A stretch of DNA of 64,000 bases. It comes from Adiantum capillus-veneris (taxonomy: Eukaryota; Streptophyta; Polypodiopsida; Polypodiales; Pteridaceae). The notes under the pieces were generated by a model. That model ran no database searches and was not told the origin of the DNA. It saw only the letters and a list, made by a program, of their open reading frames with translations. Positions 35,225 to 47,748 of this stretch are shown here, in pieces. The stretch is from NCBI GenBank assembly GCA_014529385.2, contig CM043956.1, forward strand, positions 92,148,721-92,212,720. The letters run 5' to 3'. A program made the position numbers and the translations under genes. Every line of letters begins with the position of its first letter. Within the stretch, counting starts at the first letter, position 1.

Positions 35225-35600
35225 TAAGTTGTATTCCTTGCATCCATCTAGCATCTTCAAAAGGATAATTTTTAAACTTAATAAGATATCATCGAATAAT
35301 CTTACCATCTCATAGTACCTTGTCTTCATGCCGAAGGATAGCTTCGGGTTGTAGCACCTCTTCCTGCTCTTTGATTTCTAGAGGGTCTTCAATAATTGGT
35401 TCACTTGGGGGCTCTTCTTTGTAGGGTTTAAGTAGGCTCACATGAAAAGCATTTTGTATGAGCCAATGGTTGAATAGCTTGAGTTGATAAGAAATTTCTT
35501 TGATTGGCTTCAACATTTGAAAAGAATTATAGTATCTTTTTGCTACTTTATCGTAATATTTTTTATGGCTCGTAGGATTTTTTCCCGTTGTTTGCCTCAA
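35225..35600 (-). pseudogene. E5 integrase tail and chromodomain remnant
   Basis: Frame 35310-35600 has the integrase tail (NAFHVSLLKPYKEEPP) and the chromodomain start (EAILRHEDKVL). The rest of the chromodomain is out of frame just below: LIKFKNYPFEDARWM, matching the aromatic and W positions of the fold. Chromodomains steer insertion to heterochromatin in this lineage. Confidence 0.72.
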
Positions 35601-35708
35601 TCAAGCCTTGGGGAACTTAAGTAAGATCCAATCATTTTATTTAAACGTTACGACCCTTCTGTGCTTGTCAACATCAGCTTTTTGCCTTTGTTGAGAGATG
35701 GATATAGC

Positions 35709-36680
35709 CTACTTAATCTTTTGAAAAAATTCTTGTAGGGCACGACTATACTCATCGACAGTGAAGATCTTCCCATGTACTTTAAGTAGCAAGTGACTTT
35801 TAGGTCTTCCCTCTATGATTTCAGAAGGTGCCTTTCCCATAGTAGTATGGACAATATAATTGTATGAATACTCTACAAAGGGTAGATAATTTTCCCATTG
35901 TGAGTGTTGATCTACTTCTATAACATAAGTCTTTAGTAGAGTGAGTATCGTAAGATTGGCTATCTCACTTTGGCCATCTGTTTGTGGGTGATAGGTCAAA
36001 GAGAAATTCAATCTTGTACCTATATTTTCAAAGAGACCTTTCCAAAAATTACTCATCATTCTAGGATCTCTGTTTGACATGATGGATGCTGGCAATCCAT
36101 GGTGTTTGAAAATATAAGATATGGAGAGAGTTGCCATTTGGTGTGCCTTAATAGTCTTTTTGACAGGAATAAAGCGTGTCTTGTTGCTAAACTTGTCGAC
36201 TATTGTCCCTATTCCCATATTCCCATGGATAGACATGGGTAATCCAAACATAAAATACATGTATATACTCTCCCATGGTGAACTAAGGACTGGCAATGGT
36301 TGGAGTAATCCAGGTTGCTTCCCTCTATCATACTTAGTCTTTTGGCATACCACACATTTTGAAACATACTCTTGTAGGTCCACTTTCATGGTAGGCCAAT
36401 AAAAGTACTTCTCTACTCCTTGAAGAGTAGGTTGAATGCCTCTATGACCTGCATAGGGAGGAGCATGGGATTCATACATGACTTTCTCACGAAGGGAGTG
36501 GGTAACACATAGCCTATCTCCATGGAGAAGATAACCATCTTGCAAGGTGAATGGTTCTTCTTTCTTCCCCAATGCAAGGGCTGATGTATTATGTCTTTAA
36601 AGTCAGGGTCAATAGCATACTCATCTATCATAGAAGATAGATCATTGTGAGTTTCTATAAAAACCGCATTAACTTTTGGT
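35709..36680 (-). pseudogene. E5 integrase
   Basis: Frame 35709-36572 is a nearly complete integrase. Zinc region: H-APPYAGH-RG, then CVVCQKTKYDRGK. The core has the first motif altered (YMYFMFGLP, where W-x-D-F-x-x-GLP is usual, so the first catalytic Asp is lost), SNRDPRMMSNFWK for the second (usually S-D-R-D), and HPQTDGQSE for the third. An upstream fragment at 36413-36685 is in another frame. Confidence 0.82.
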
Positions 36681-36681
36681 C

Positions 36682-37950
36682 TCACAAAAGTGCATCATCC
36701 ACTTGATTGTACTTACTAGCAATGTGAGTAATATGAAAATAAAATTCTGAACGAAATTTGACCACCTGATATGTTTGTTGGAAAGCTTGGTTTGCGTCAT
36801 GAAGTATTTGAGACTTCAGTGGTCCGTTTGCAAAATGAATGGAGTCCCCAATAAATAGTGCTTCCATGTGTCTAGGACACGTAGAACAACTAAAAGCTCT
36901 TTTTCGTACATTCCCAAGACTTGTTCATGGGCATTGAGCCTTCAGCTCTCATATCCTATGGCATGCCCTTCTTGAAGCAAGACTGCTCCAAGGAAATCAC
37001 CACAAGCATCACATTGGACCTCAAATGACTTTGAGAGATCCACAAGCATAAGGACTGGTTGGGAGGTAAGCTTCTCTTTGAGTTTGTCAAAATAATTTTG
37101 CTCCTTAGCAGTCCATAAGTACTTAACGTTCTTCTTTGTTAAGTCATGCAATGGTCCAGCTATTTGAGAGAAATTTGCTATGAAGCGTCTATAATATGCA
37201 CACATACTAGTAAAGCTTCTTAGCTCATGTAGATTTCTTGGATTAGGCCATGCTTTTATTACCTCCAACTTTGATGGATCCATACAGATACCATCTTGAG
37301 AGATAATATGACCTAAGTATTGAATCTCATGAAGGAAAAAGTCACTCTTCTTTTGATTGGATAAAAAGCTTGTTCTCCCTCAAAGCTTGAAAAATTTCAT
37401 GGAGGTGTTGCTTGTGTTCCTCCAAACACTTGGAGTAGATGATGATATCATCAAAGAAAACTCCAGTGAATTTATGACCTAAGGTCTAAAGATTTTCTCC
37501 GTTAAATGATTGAACATGGCTGGTGCATTAGTCAAGCCAAAAGGCATGACTAGATATTCATAAAGACTAAACGTAATACGGAACACGGTCTTTAGGATAT
37601 CTTCATTCACTATCCTTATTTGATGGTAGACACTTTTAAGGTCAGTCCTACTGAAGTAGGTCAAACCTTGTAGCTTATCAAGCAGATCTTCTACCCACGG
37701 TACGGGAAATTTATTTTTGATAGTGATATGGTTTAGCGTTCGATAGTCCACAAACATACGTTATGTTCCATCTTTCTTTTGCACTAAAAGGACTGGAGAA
37801 CAAAAGGGAGAGGAGCTAGGCGTCACCATCCCTTTGTCTACGAATTCTTGTACTTGCCTCATGATCTCTTCCTGTTAAGCCTGGGAAACTCGATAAGGAG
37901 GCTTGTTAGGCGGTGAGCTTCCTAGTAGGAGCTCAATTTGATGGTCATCA
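36682..37950 (-). pseudogene. E5 reverse transcriptase and RNase H
   Basis: RT at 37479-37757: FVDYRTLNHITIKNKFPVPW, then YHQIRI and MPFGLTNAP. The catalytic box FFDDIIIYS lies just below in another frame. 36942-37283 holds the thumb and RNase H start (LVDLSKSFEVQCDACGDFLGAVL). 36682-36867 has the RNase H end (ITHIASKYNQVDDAL). At least three frame changes. Confidence 0.82.
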
Positions 37951-38019
37951 TCCCTTCGTTTTGGAGGTAAGTCCATAGGGATATCATCGATGAATACATC
38001 TTGGAATCCTTTTAGAAAA

Positions 38020-38417
38020 TTAGACAAGTCTAACTCTTCTTGAATTTACATGTGGTATAGTATGACCAGACTCACTAAAATCTATATGCATGCTCTTTTC
38101 CATGTAGGTGAAGTAGATTCTCCTTTCAGAAAACTTCATGCTGGCAGCCATGCGGTTGAACCATCGTGCCCCTAGGATAACATCCTCATGTTGGAGAGGA
38201 GTAATGAAAAAGTATTCTTTGTCGACGTAGCTTTGGACATGAAGCCTCAGCTTCCCAATCAAGGGAGTAATGGAGGCTTGCTGTCCCTTGAAAGCTCCAT
38301 TGACAGTCACAATATCTCCCATCTCAAAAGCTTGAATGCCCAACTTAGTGGCCAACTCCATTGATATGAAGTTGTGAGTAGAGCCAAGGTCAAACAAGAC
38401 AATGGCATCATGCTCCC
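38020..38417 (-). pseudogene. E5 protease
   Basis: 125-codon frame with FDLGSTHNFISMELATKLG; the usual D-S-G-A/S is D-L-G-S here, so the catalytic loop is altered. VILGARWFNRM is the conserved second half. It ends near 38020 in a PR-RT linker. Confidence 0.8.
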
Positions 38418-39733
38418 TTACCTTTCCCCAAGCATAGGAGAGAGGTGATCCTTTGCGATGAGCATCCTCTTTTGGAGATTTGATCGTGGAAGCTCTAGGA
38501 GCCTCAAAGGGGGCATTTTTCTTGGGGCATGAACAGTATCCATGTCCTTGCTCCCTACACTTAAACCATTTGTGGTCCTTACAAAAAGCTTCAAGCTCTT
38601 CAGGAGAGAGTTTATTTTTATCTTTGTAAACTCCCTTCTGCTTGGACCAATTATTGTTGTTGTTTTTGGAATTGCCTTGGGAAGAATTTTGGGCATTGTT
38701 TTTCCTCTTTGCATCACTTTTTCTTTGCTTTCCATGGGCTTAGTATTCCTTTTAGCCCCTTGTTGGAAATTGATGCACGAAGCAACCATAGTGTGGTGGA
38801 TTACTTTGGTAGTAGAACCAGGCCATTGGGAGTTAACATACTCAGCCATCTCTTCACGATAATCCTACAAACAATCGTTGCTTTTGCCGACAAAGTCTAT
38901 CTTTTAGAAGACAATAGCCTTGAGATGTAAATCCCAAAACTTGTCCACATATTTGTGGATAGACTCATGGGAGAGAAGCTTCAAACTCCGCCATATTTGG
39001 TAAGCACTTTGTCCTTTGCATTGCTTGCAACAAATTGCTTCATGATGGAAACTTGTAGAGTTTTCCATGTCTTTGGGGAGTTATTGCCATGAAGGCTAGC
39101 CCACCATTGACGAGACAATTTTTGGAAGTGCATAGCTACATGGCGTAGCTTGGAGGACTCTGTGAAGCCCTCGTCTCCAAAGTCCACCTCAAACTGCTAG
39201 ATGAAGGCCACTACTTTGTTGTTGGCACCAAAGGTGCCATCATAGGTCAGAAAAGAGATACTCTTTCCTCCCTCTTTGAACTTCTTGAGCTTTTGGGATC
39301 TTTGTCGTGTAGGGTAAGATTTGCGATATCCTCTCATCTTGTATTCTCTAGGAGAATAGCTATTGATTTCATCGGAAGAGGAGCAAGGTGAAGAAAAAGG
39401 AGAAGAGGGTGACCTCTTTCTTGCCCTTTTCTTCCTTTGTTTCCTCTCTTCCCTTTCAGAGTGACAAGGAGAAGGACTGTGGCTTGACCGTTTCCTCTTG
39501 GGAGAATTTGGCGACCGTATAGACCGCCGTATTTGTGGAGCCACATCTTTAGAGGAACTTAGGGATTTGCTTATTTCTTTTTCTTTGGATTCCTCCTCTC
39601 GTATGGGAGAGAGTCTTCTTTTGTGAGTCTCATCAAGAGGACTCATAAGCTCTCTCTCCTCTTAGAGAGGAGGGGAAATCCCATAAGCACGAAGTTGTTG
39701 GGTAATTTCAGCTTGCAAAGCAGGGTTGCCCAT
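38418..39733 (-). pseudogene. E5 Gag
   Basis: Likely start ATG 39733 (MGNPALQAEITQQLRAYG), a TAA near 39664, then a long frame from ATG 39646 to 39197. That part is Arg/Ser/Lys-rich with SPSSPFSSPCSSS and RKQRKKRARKR. The capsid (LTYDGTFGANNKVVAFI, RQWWASLHG) is cut by one TAG. The CCHC knuckle CREQGHGYCSC lies in a shifted frame near 38540. The basic Ser/Arg N-terminus is unusual for Gag. Confidence 0.7.
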
Positions 39734-39748
39734 AGCTTTGATGCAACC
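39728..39748 (-). promoter_or_regulatory. Probable primer-binding site of E5
   Basis: On the minus strand GGTTGCATCAAAGCTATGGG resembles the initiator-Met tRNA site (TGGTATCAGAGC) with substitutions, placed just before gag. Confidence 0.4.
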
Positions 39749-39750
39749 TA

Positions 39751-40243
39751 GTAACAAGATAATTAACAAACATGGGGGCATCATCATTAGCACCTTCATA
39801 TGCAAAATAAAAGTTATCTATCTCATTCTACTCTCTTGGTTATTGTCAGTCATGCTAATTAAAATTATGTATAGATTACTTTGGGCTTTTGTACGCTCAA
39901 AAACCTTAGTTGCTACTCTTCTTTACCTTTGAAAATTAGTTCTCAAGAAACCACACCCATGGTTTAGACACTGTTGATTGCAAAGACTAGTGGAGAGGGT
40001 CTAACATTGCTCCGTTTATTATGGTTCCTGTTGAGCTTGCCCGTAGCTCAATAATGGTTAAGCCAAAGGCAAGCCCCAAGAGGCTCCATTATTAAGACTG
40101 TAGTTCCCAACGATGTACCTCGAACTAAGTCCTTCTCAACCAAGATAATAGATCCCTGTCCCACCATATTGCAACGAACATACCCAACCATTCATGGACA
40201 ATTTAAGGACTTCTCTTCTTAAGCAAGAAAAGAGAAACCAATA
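39751..40243 (-). other. Possible 5' LTR of E5; no coding sequence
   Basis: About 490 bases between the probable primer-binding site and the CACTA terminus. AT-rich, no supported ORF. Position suggests the E5 LTR; not confirmed by a second copy. Confidence 0.35.
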
Positions 40244-40432
40244 CACTACAAGAGGTACTTCACATTAGGGATGCTCGCACTGTGACACTCAAAAGTGAAA
40301 ATCCACAGTGTTTTTAAGAGCGTTGCTATGGGCGTCACTATTTTCTTTGTTGCATAGCGACGCACTATTTTCTTTGTTGCATAGCGACGCCTATAGCGAC
40401 GCCCATAGCGACGCTCATTGCGATGCCGACAG
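40244..40432 (+). repeat. CACTA terminus and subterminal repeats
   Basis: Terminus at 40244. From about 40320 a 31-base unit (CACTATTTTCTTTGTTGCAT plus AGCGACG) is repeated in tandem, then shorter ATAGCGACGCC and ATTGCGATGCC units. Such arrays bind the transposase subunit in En/Spm elements. Confidence 0.7.
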
Positions 40433-40512
40433 GGGTAAAAAATAAACCGAGAGCGCCCAAAACTCAAATCTCAGATCTGAGTTTCGACACTCAAGCGAAA
40501 GAGGTAAACCCG

Positions 40513-40519
<7 letters not shown>

Positions 40520-40558
<39 letters not shown>

Positions 40559-40667
40559 CCTCCCCCCCCCCCCCCCGCGCCCCCACACACACACACACAC
40601 AAGGAGAGGAAGGAGAGCCAGGTATGCTCCTTCCCTCTCCTCTCTCTCATGTTCCCTTCCCCCCCCC

Positions 40668-40714
<47 letters not shown>

Positions 40715-40720
40715 TGTGTC

Positions 40721-40758
<38 letters not shown>

Positions 40759-40840
40759 CACATGCATAAACAAAAAACGCATACACACGCACACACGCAT
40801 GCATAAACAAAGAATGCATACACACTCACATTGAGAGAGG

Positions 40841-40905
<65 letters not shown>

Positions 40906-40941
40906 AAGAGAGAAAATGAGAGATATATATATATATATAAA

Positions 40942-41000
<59 letters not shown>
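40520..41000 (+). repeat. Microsatellite cluster 1: CT, C, CA, CT, CA, GA, GA, TA, GA
   Basis: (CT) 40520-40555, (C) 40562-40576, (CA) 40584-40600, (CT) 40669-40680, (CA) 40682-40713, (GA) 40724-40754, (GA) 40845-40903, (TA) 40923-40939, (GA) 40944-41000. CT runs on the left and GA runs on the right could pair into long hairpins. Confidence 0.95.
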
Positions 41001-41006
<6 letters not shown>

Positions 41007-41099
41007 AGAGAGAGAGAGGGGGAGAAGACAAAAAGAGAGAGGTAAGGGGAGAAAACAAAGAGAGAGAGAGATAGATAAAAAAGTAGAGAAAATATGAAA

Positions 41100-41575
41100 T
41101 GAAATGTTATATTAAGATTTAGGGTTAGGTTATATTTAAAATTAGGTTAGATTAAGATCTAAAATTAAGTTAGATTACATTTAATTTACATTTTAAATTT
41201 ATGCTAAGTTTAAAATTAGGTTAGACTTAAGATTATGGTTAGATTTAGGTTTATGTTGAGTTTAAGATTATGTTAGATTTAAAATTAGGGCAAGATTTAA
41301 GATTAGCTAGGTTAGATTTAAGTTAGATTACATTTAGGTTTAGGATTTAAAATTGGATTAGATTTAGGTTTATGTTGATCAAGTTTAAGATTAGATTAGA
41401 TTTAAATTTAAGATTAAAACAAGATTTAAGGTTAGATTAGATTTACATTAAAGTTAGATTACATTTAAGTTTATGTTAGTTTTAAGATTAGATTAGATTT
41501 AGGTTTATGTTGAGTTTAAGATTAGATTAGATCTAGATTTATGTTAGATTAGATTTAGGTTAGATTTTAGGGCAT
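41100..41575 (+). repeat. Degenerate TTAGATTTA/TTTAGGTTTA minisatellite
   Basis: Very G-poor on one side and almost C-free. AAGTTAGATTACATTTA recurs at about 41168, 41321 and 41452, and TTAGATTTAGGTTTATGTTGA at about 41240, 41360 and 41495, giving a unit of about 130-150 bases. A TTTAGGGTTAGG near 41118 resembles plant telomere repeat. Confidence 0.75.
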
Positions 41576-42051
41576 GTCAATGAAGGCTTTGCCCAAAGAG
41601 CAAACACTAGGTACACAATAATATGTATATTTCCATCAGAATTTGACACCTATTAACTCACCCACTAACCATGTTCAATTAGCTCAAAATCATCATATGT
41701 TCAATTAGGTTAAATTTAAGATTAGATTCTGGATTTAGTTTTATATTAAAGTCTACCTTCGGGATTACGGAAGAAAATTAGAGTTAGGCAAACGGTGATC
41801 CCTCTCTTCCTCTCTACGGATGCGACCTTAAGTTGGAAATCTTTCAATGGCATGATACTCAAATTGGAGGGTTAAGGTAGTAGGGTTGAACTGCGCCTAG
41901 TTGAAGGGGTGGTGGTGGGTCCTCCACCCAATAGTCTGCACCCTTGCATGTTGTATAACGCTCTTTTGATTTTGCGCTCACATCCTAGGCAATCTATGGC
42001 CACGTGCAACTCCACCACCTAGTTTTTTGACTACAAGATTTGATTGTGTGT
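41576..42051. other. CACTA internal spacer, no gene seen
   Basis: Unique-looking sequence without a supported ORF between the minisatellite and the second microsatellite cluster. Confidence 0.5.
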
Positions 42052-42633
<582 letters not shown>

Positions 42634-43063
42634 GTTGAAAATTTTGAGTTATTGACTTGCCTCTTCCATCACTCAAGTTGAATAGAAGAAGAAAGTGTCC
42701 TATTGCTACCTAGCCTTTGAACATTCCAAAGCTACAAGCACCTTCAAGCTCTACGTCAAAAAAGAGAGAGATGGTTGGGCTTCTTGTAGGCTTAGCTTTC
42801 CTTAAAAGATCAATCATCCACTTCTATGAAGAGATGTTAAGATGCTGTGAATTGCTACAGCTAGAGAAGAGGCAAAGGGGTTTTGTCCACTACATGCACT
42901 ATCATGTAGACGTGGGTGTGTAGATTTCTCGTGCCCACAAATATAGGCATTGACCAATAAAGACGAGATTATAACCCGGTGGTTTTGATCTCTGTGCACC
43001 TCTAGACTGAGGTATGCGGGGATCGGACATGACTAGAGAATGTGAGATAATTTACAGTGTGAA

Positions 43064-43065
<2 letters not shown>

Positions 43066-43124
<59 letters not shown>
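43066..43124 (+). repeat. (AG)n microsatellite before the transposase gene
   Basis: About 58 bases of AG just upstream of the first readable TNP2 codons. Confidence 0.97.
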
Positions 43125-43128
<4 letters not shown>

Positions 43129-43179
43129 CCAATAGAAGATTAAATTTATGTCTAGGTTATAAGGTTTTTACATTCATTA

Positions 43180-46150
43180 TGAGTAGTGACGAGGATGTGG
43201 GGCCGTCCAACCAAAACATCTATCTCTCAACAAGGATCTTATGTCCTTGTAATCAATGCAAGCATGCTGTACGACAAACAAGACGTGTTTCTTTGTAGCA
43301 CGTTCGCAAATTTGGCAAGTTTGATCCATGTATTATAGATCAAGTTGTTGCCAATTATAACTCGTCGAACTCTGACACTGGCCAACATGCAGCAATCTTG
43401 CAACCCAATAGACGTGCTTGCAGGTGCTTTGGTCAAGCAGCATACGTGAGGCCACAAAATGTAGCCTCTGACAACTCGGAGGATGATCATGCATACCACA
43501 TTCCCAACGAGGCAATGTTTGAGCCCAAGATCGATGAAATGATCGAGATGATCATGGATTTAGAAAGGCTTAACTATGATGATATGAAAATTGAAGCCGA
43601 TATGCCATTGTATGATGGAGCATGTGTTTCTAGATTAAAGGCGCTCCTAGTTCTTCACAACATGCAAGCAAAGTTTGGATGGAGTGACACTAGAGTACGC
43701 ACAACGCTTTTTAGGTGATCTATTACAATGTGTTTGCTTTAATAAAAAACTCTAGATGTATAATGATCTGATAGATTACTTACACAAGTGTACCGCATTT
43801 TTTTCGCTGTGTAGATTGCTCAAAGAGCACATACTACCAGCTGATAATGTGATGCCAGATTCCAGAGAGGAAGCAAGAAAGATCTTGTGAAACTTGGAGA
43901 TGGATTACAATTTGATTCACGCTTCTCCTAATAACTCCATTCTTTTCAAAGAGGAATACATAGACATGGAGAAGTGTCTGAAATGTGATTCCGAGAGATC
44001 TCGAATATATCTCCATGGAACAAAAATTCCACAAAAGGTTTTGCAACATTTTCCTCTACTTCCTCGCATCAATCATTTCTTCAAATGTAAGTCCATGTCC
44101 ACCCTAGCATCATGGCATGAGGAGAATGGATCTTTGGATGGTGTGCTATGGATTCCTGCAGATTGTGCAGCCTGAAAACATATAGACAATACATGGCCGA
44201 ATTTTTCCAGGGAAGCTCGAAATTTGTGCATAGACCTGGCTATGGATGGCGTAAATCCATTTGGTCAGAGATCAAAATCTTACAGTTTATGGCCCGTTGT
44301 CATCGTCAACTACAACATTCCCCCGTGGTTGACTACCAAGAAGGGGCACCTGTGGCTAAGCTTGATTGTGCCGAGACAATATAAAGTGAAAAATATGGAC
44401 GTTATCTTCATCACTATTGAAAGAGCTACAACAATTGTGGATTGGCATAGAAGTGGTGGATATGAGTCGACACACAGGTCAATGGAATGCTTTGATCAGA
44501 GGCATTCTAATGTGGACCATGCATGACTATGCCAAACTAACAGAATGCTTATGTGATTTACACTCAAACTCAAACACTGTAAATCTTGGTTTTTCTCAAG
44601 CTTATCTATTGTCATGTGTATACATGTAGGGCCTCAAACAAGAGGATACAGAGCATGTGTCACATGTGGACCTAAACTTAATGCACGTCGGGCGCCCTCA
44701 TTGAAGAAGCAAATCTATGCAGGTCATCAAGCGTATCTTCCATAGAATCATGTGTTACGCGATGGCTTTTTGGGAAGAGAGCCACCGAGGATGTCTGCAC
44801 AAGCATGGTTAGATCAGAAGGAGATGTGTGATGACGATTTCCCCCTAGGGATGAAGAGACTCTCTCTATGGTACGAGTTACCATATTGGCCAGAGTCATG
44901 ATCAATCACTTGCTCGATCCAATGCACATATTCAAGAATGTGGGTAATCTGTTGTGGGACCATTTGACCAGCAAGAAAAATAGTTTGGGAGCCAAGGTTG
45001 ACCTTAGAAATGTGGATTGTATGGAGCAATATTGGCTGTAGACAGCATCCAATGGATTGATAAAACTCCCTAAAGCGCCATGGATTTTGACAGGAGCCCA
45101 AGCATGCAAAGTAACAGAGACCATTTGATATGTGCGGACCCCCACTAGTGTAATGCACTCGCTCTGAACATGTTTCACTAAAGAAGAAAATCTTACCGGT
45201 TTGAAGTCACACGAGTGGCATAAAATGTGTCAGGTATGTTTGAAGTGGAATATATCATAGTGGGAATTGTGTAACAAATTCGTATGTGGACTGTAATATC
45301 ATTGCTAGACGTGTTTTGCAGTTTATTTTACCGGTGGCCATTGAGGGATGTTTGACGTCCGTAACACAATCTACAAACTTGCAAAGTTGGTGCAATGGAT
45401 CTCATAAAAGGAGATCAATGTAGACTCCATACCATTCACCAAAGTAAACGCTACGGAGGTTGTGTGCATGTTTGAGACACACTTTCCTACTACCATGCTA
45501 ACCATTCAGGTGCATCTTCTTGTTCACATAGTTGATGAGGTGGAAATAGCTGGCACTGAAATTCCAGATGGATGTTCCTTTTAGAATGTTTCATGAAAAC
45601 GCTCAAGGGATATGTGTGCAGAAGGCACGTCCAGAGGTAGCATGGCAGAAGGTTGGCGGGTATCAGAGTCCCTAGTTTACATTGGAGAGTGGCTAGACGG
45701 ATTTGATAAAGCCCGAGACATGCTATGGTGAACCATAGATGATGAGCGCATAATTTGGATTGTCATGTGAAATCTCGGTGTTGAGAAGAAGATGATGGAA
45801 GATCTAGAGGCTAAAATCAACCGAATTTGCATGCTTCATAATCCAATGATGCAAGAGTGGATTTGACAATATGAGGATGCAAAACAAGAGCAACAAAGGG
45901 CACAAATCGAGTGGAGACGGGGAAGACAACCGCCGATGCATTATCCGGCGGGTCTGAAGAGCCTACCAACATTCATGAGCTTAAGATGGTTGCACAGCCA
46001 ATTGAAAGCGCACAACAGTGCGGTGAAGAGGTGACTAAGGAGGATTGGGAGTACTCTCAGGGTTGCATGACCAAGGTAAGTTTGCAATGTACAACTAGCG
46101 ACTTTCTAGATGTTTGAACGGACACTCATAATCTTTGTTGGTTGTAGTAT
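43180..46150 (+). pseudogene. CACTA TNP2-like transposase, broken
   Basis: Begins at about 43180 with MSSDEDVGPSNQ and the N-terminal Cys motif CPCNQCKHAVRQ. The Transposase_21 region is clear: ALLVLHNMQAKFGWSD, SREEARKIL, YNLIHASPNNSILF, KIPQKVLQHFPLLPR, DGVNPFGQRSKSYSLWPVV and YNIPPWLTTKKGHLWLSLI. Further on are KVDLRNVDCMEQYW and IKLPKAPWILTGAQACKV, then VHLLVHIVDEVEIAGT and GSMAEGWRVSESLVYI, which match the following DUF4218-type part. At least eight stops or shifts break it. It would bind the terminal repeats and cut the element out. The end grades into E6 sequence near 46150. Confidence 0.88.
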
Positions 46151-46391
46151 GAGTCATACACAGCATCATGGTGTCAAGGTCTATGCTATTCACATTGATA
46201 ACCATGACATAGAGTTTGAAGAGGAAATCAAGGCAAACAAACAAGGAAAAATGTACATGAATAGAAATGGAACTCAGTATTTACAAGTTGAAAACCTTGA
46301 CGTGATAGACAAATGGGGTTTAAAAGTAGATACCATAATTCCAGATATGGAAGCAAAAGAAGGACCACCGACTTTAGAGTTCGAGGGATAG
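46142..46391 (+). pseudogene. Junction ORF between transposase and E6, uncertain
   Basis: Open frame 46110-46391, Glu/Lys-rich. It starts SYTQHHGVKVYAI, which could be the DUF4216-like part of the transposase, and then IKANKQGKMYMNRNGTQYL, which reads more like the start of a gypsy Gag. The join may be an insertion or deletion point. Confidence 0.35.
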
Positions 46392-46734
46392 GATCAAGTT
46401 TATTTGAAGCCTTTGAAATGGCTTAGTACAAATAATCCTAGGATCTGAGTCTATTGTTGGGAGGATAGAAACGTCAAAGATCTTCTATGGACTTCTCATG
46501 CCAAATCAGGACATCAAACACCCATGAAGATAATTTATATCTTCAAAATCAAAGACAAGGGATCATCAAATCTACCAACCTACCTATTTAGGGATTGTTA
46601 TAACAATAACTTTGTTATGAGATGACTCCTAAGGAGGTGGAACAAACCAAATACTAAGGGTACTCCATAAGGGATTAGATATTGGGCCAAGGACCAGAAA
46701 CTATTCCAAGAGATGAACTCCACTAGAGATATTT

Positions 46735-47613
46735 TGAAAGCAATATTAAGAAACCAAAAACCACCTCATCACGAAGAAAACCGGGTGACACTAAATCCAG
46801 TCCAGGGCTACATGAGTCACTATTTCCAATAGACTGTTTCGAAGGACTAGGAACAGGACCAACTCCCAGGAGACCCGGAGTTGAACCAAATAGACGTGTC
46901 AGACCAGTCGATTTTCAAAAATGGGTCAAAAAATACAATGGATCTGGGGATCCATATGACCACTTAGCAAGATTTAAACAAGTGCTAAGAGCAGAACGCA
47001 TATTTGATTTCCATACTCAATTCGAGGGATTTGGAATGACATTAGAAGGAAAAGCACTGACATGGTTCCAAAACATTCCACCAAGGTCGATCATGGACTT
47101 AAATACATTAGATCAAGGATTGTAGCTGCATGCTCCGGAACGGGGATCAAACACAATACGGTAGCTCAAATCTATAGCTTCAAACAGAAACAAGGTGAGT
47201 CTGTTAGGGATTGTGCAACTAGAATGAAACAATACATTGCAAGATGCCCAGAGCTAGAGATACTTGTAGAAGAAAGACTAGTATCATTGTTTCTAGAGGG
47301 ACTGCTAAACAAAGAACTTCATGCTATATTGTGTAGCAAGAAGCATATGACCCTAGAAGAGTGTGTGTCAGATGATCTTGACTTAGGAGACAATTGTGAT
47401 ACTTTCAATGAAGAAGATGTCCCTAAGGATAATCTAAGCAAGAAAACAACATCCACCAAACCAGCACAAGTGGGAACGGCTACTGTAGCACCGCTTACTG
47501 CCATAGAAGACATGCTCAAAAGGATGAATGACATGATGAATAACATGCAAAAAGCACATATGAGGGGACCAAGGCAAGGGATACCTCAACAGGGACAACC
47601 AATTAGGCCATAA
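46735..47613 (+). pseudogene. E6 Gag, capsid region
   Basis: An open run without ATG from about 46735 gives NGSGDPYDHLARFKQVLRAE and LEGKALTWFQNIPPRS, the capsid core. After a stop at about 47123 the frame 47062-47613 gives IVAACSGTGIKHNTVAQIYS, FKQKQGESVRDCATRMKQYI and an acidic linker. A single small indel near 47125 separates the two. Confidence 0.83.
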
Positions 47614-47748
47614 AAATGGTATGCAATTGAGGGTAAATGGACCAACCATGAGACGGATGAGTGCTATTACCAACCAAAGTATGATGGGAATGTTCAATAT
47701 GTGCATATGAGACCACAAGGACAACCCATGTATAGATGTTAGCCTAAT

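Larger units (their letters stand above)
34560..39750 (-). mobile_element. E5: chromovirus-type Ty3/gypsy element, decayed
   Basis: Minus-strand gag, PR, RT, RNase H, IN and a chromodomain-like tail occur in order from about 39733 down to about 35225. A chromodomain after integrase defines chromoviruses. Every module has stops or frameshifts. A likely tRNA-primer site sits before gag. The region 34560-35220 probably contains the 3' LTR and 39750-40243 the 5' LTR, but I could not align the two. Confidence 0.82.

Noticed and set aside
40415-41097. ORFs of Ser-Leu, Arg-Glu and Thr-His repeats
   Set aside because: Translation of microsatellite cluster 1; no unique protein sequence.
41100-41575. 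True interstitial telomere array
   Set aside because: Only one TTTAGGG-type motif; the rest is a degenerate longer-unit repeat.
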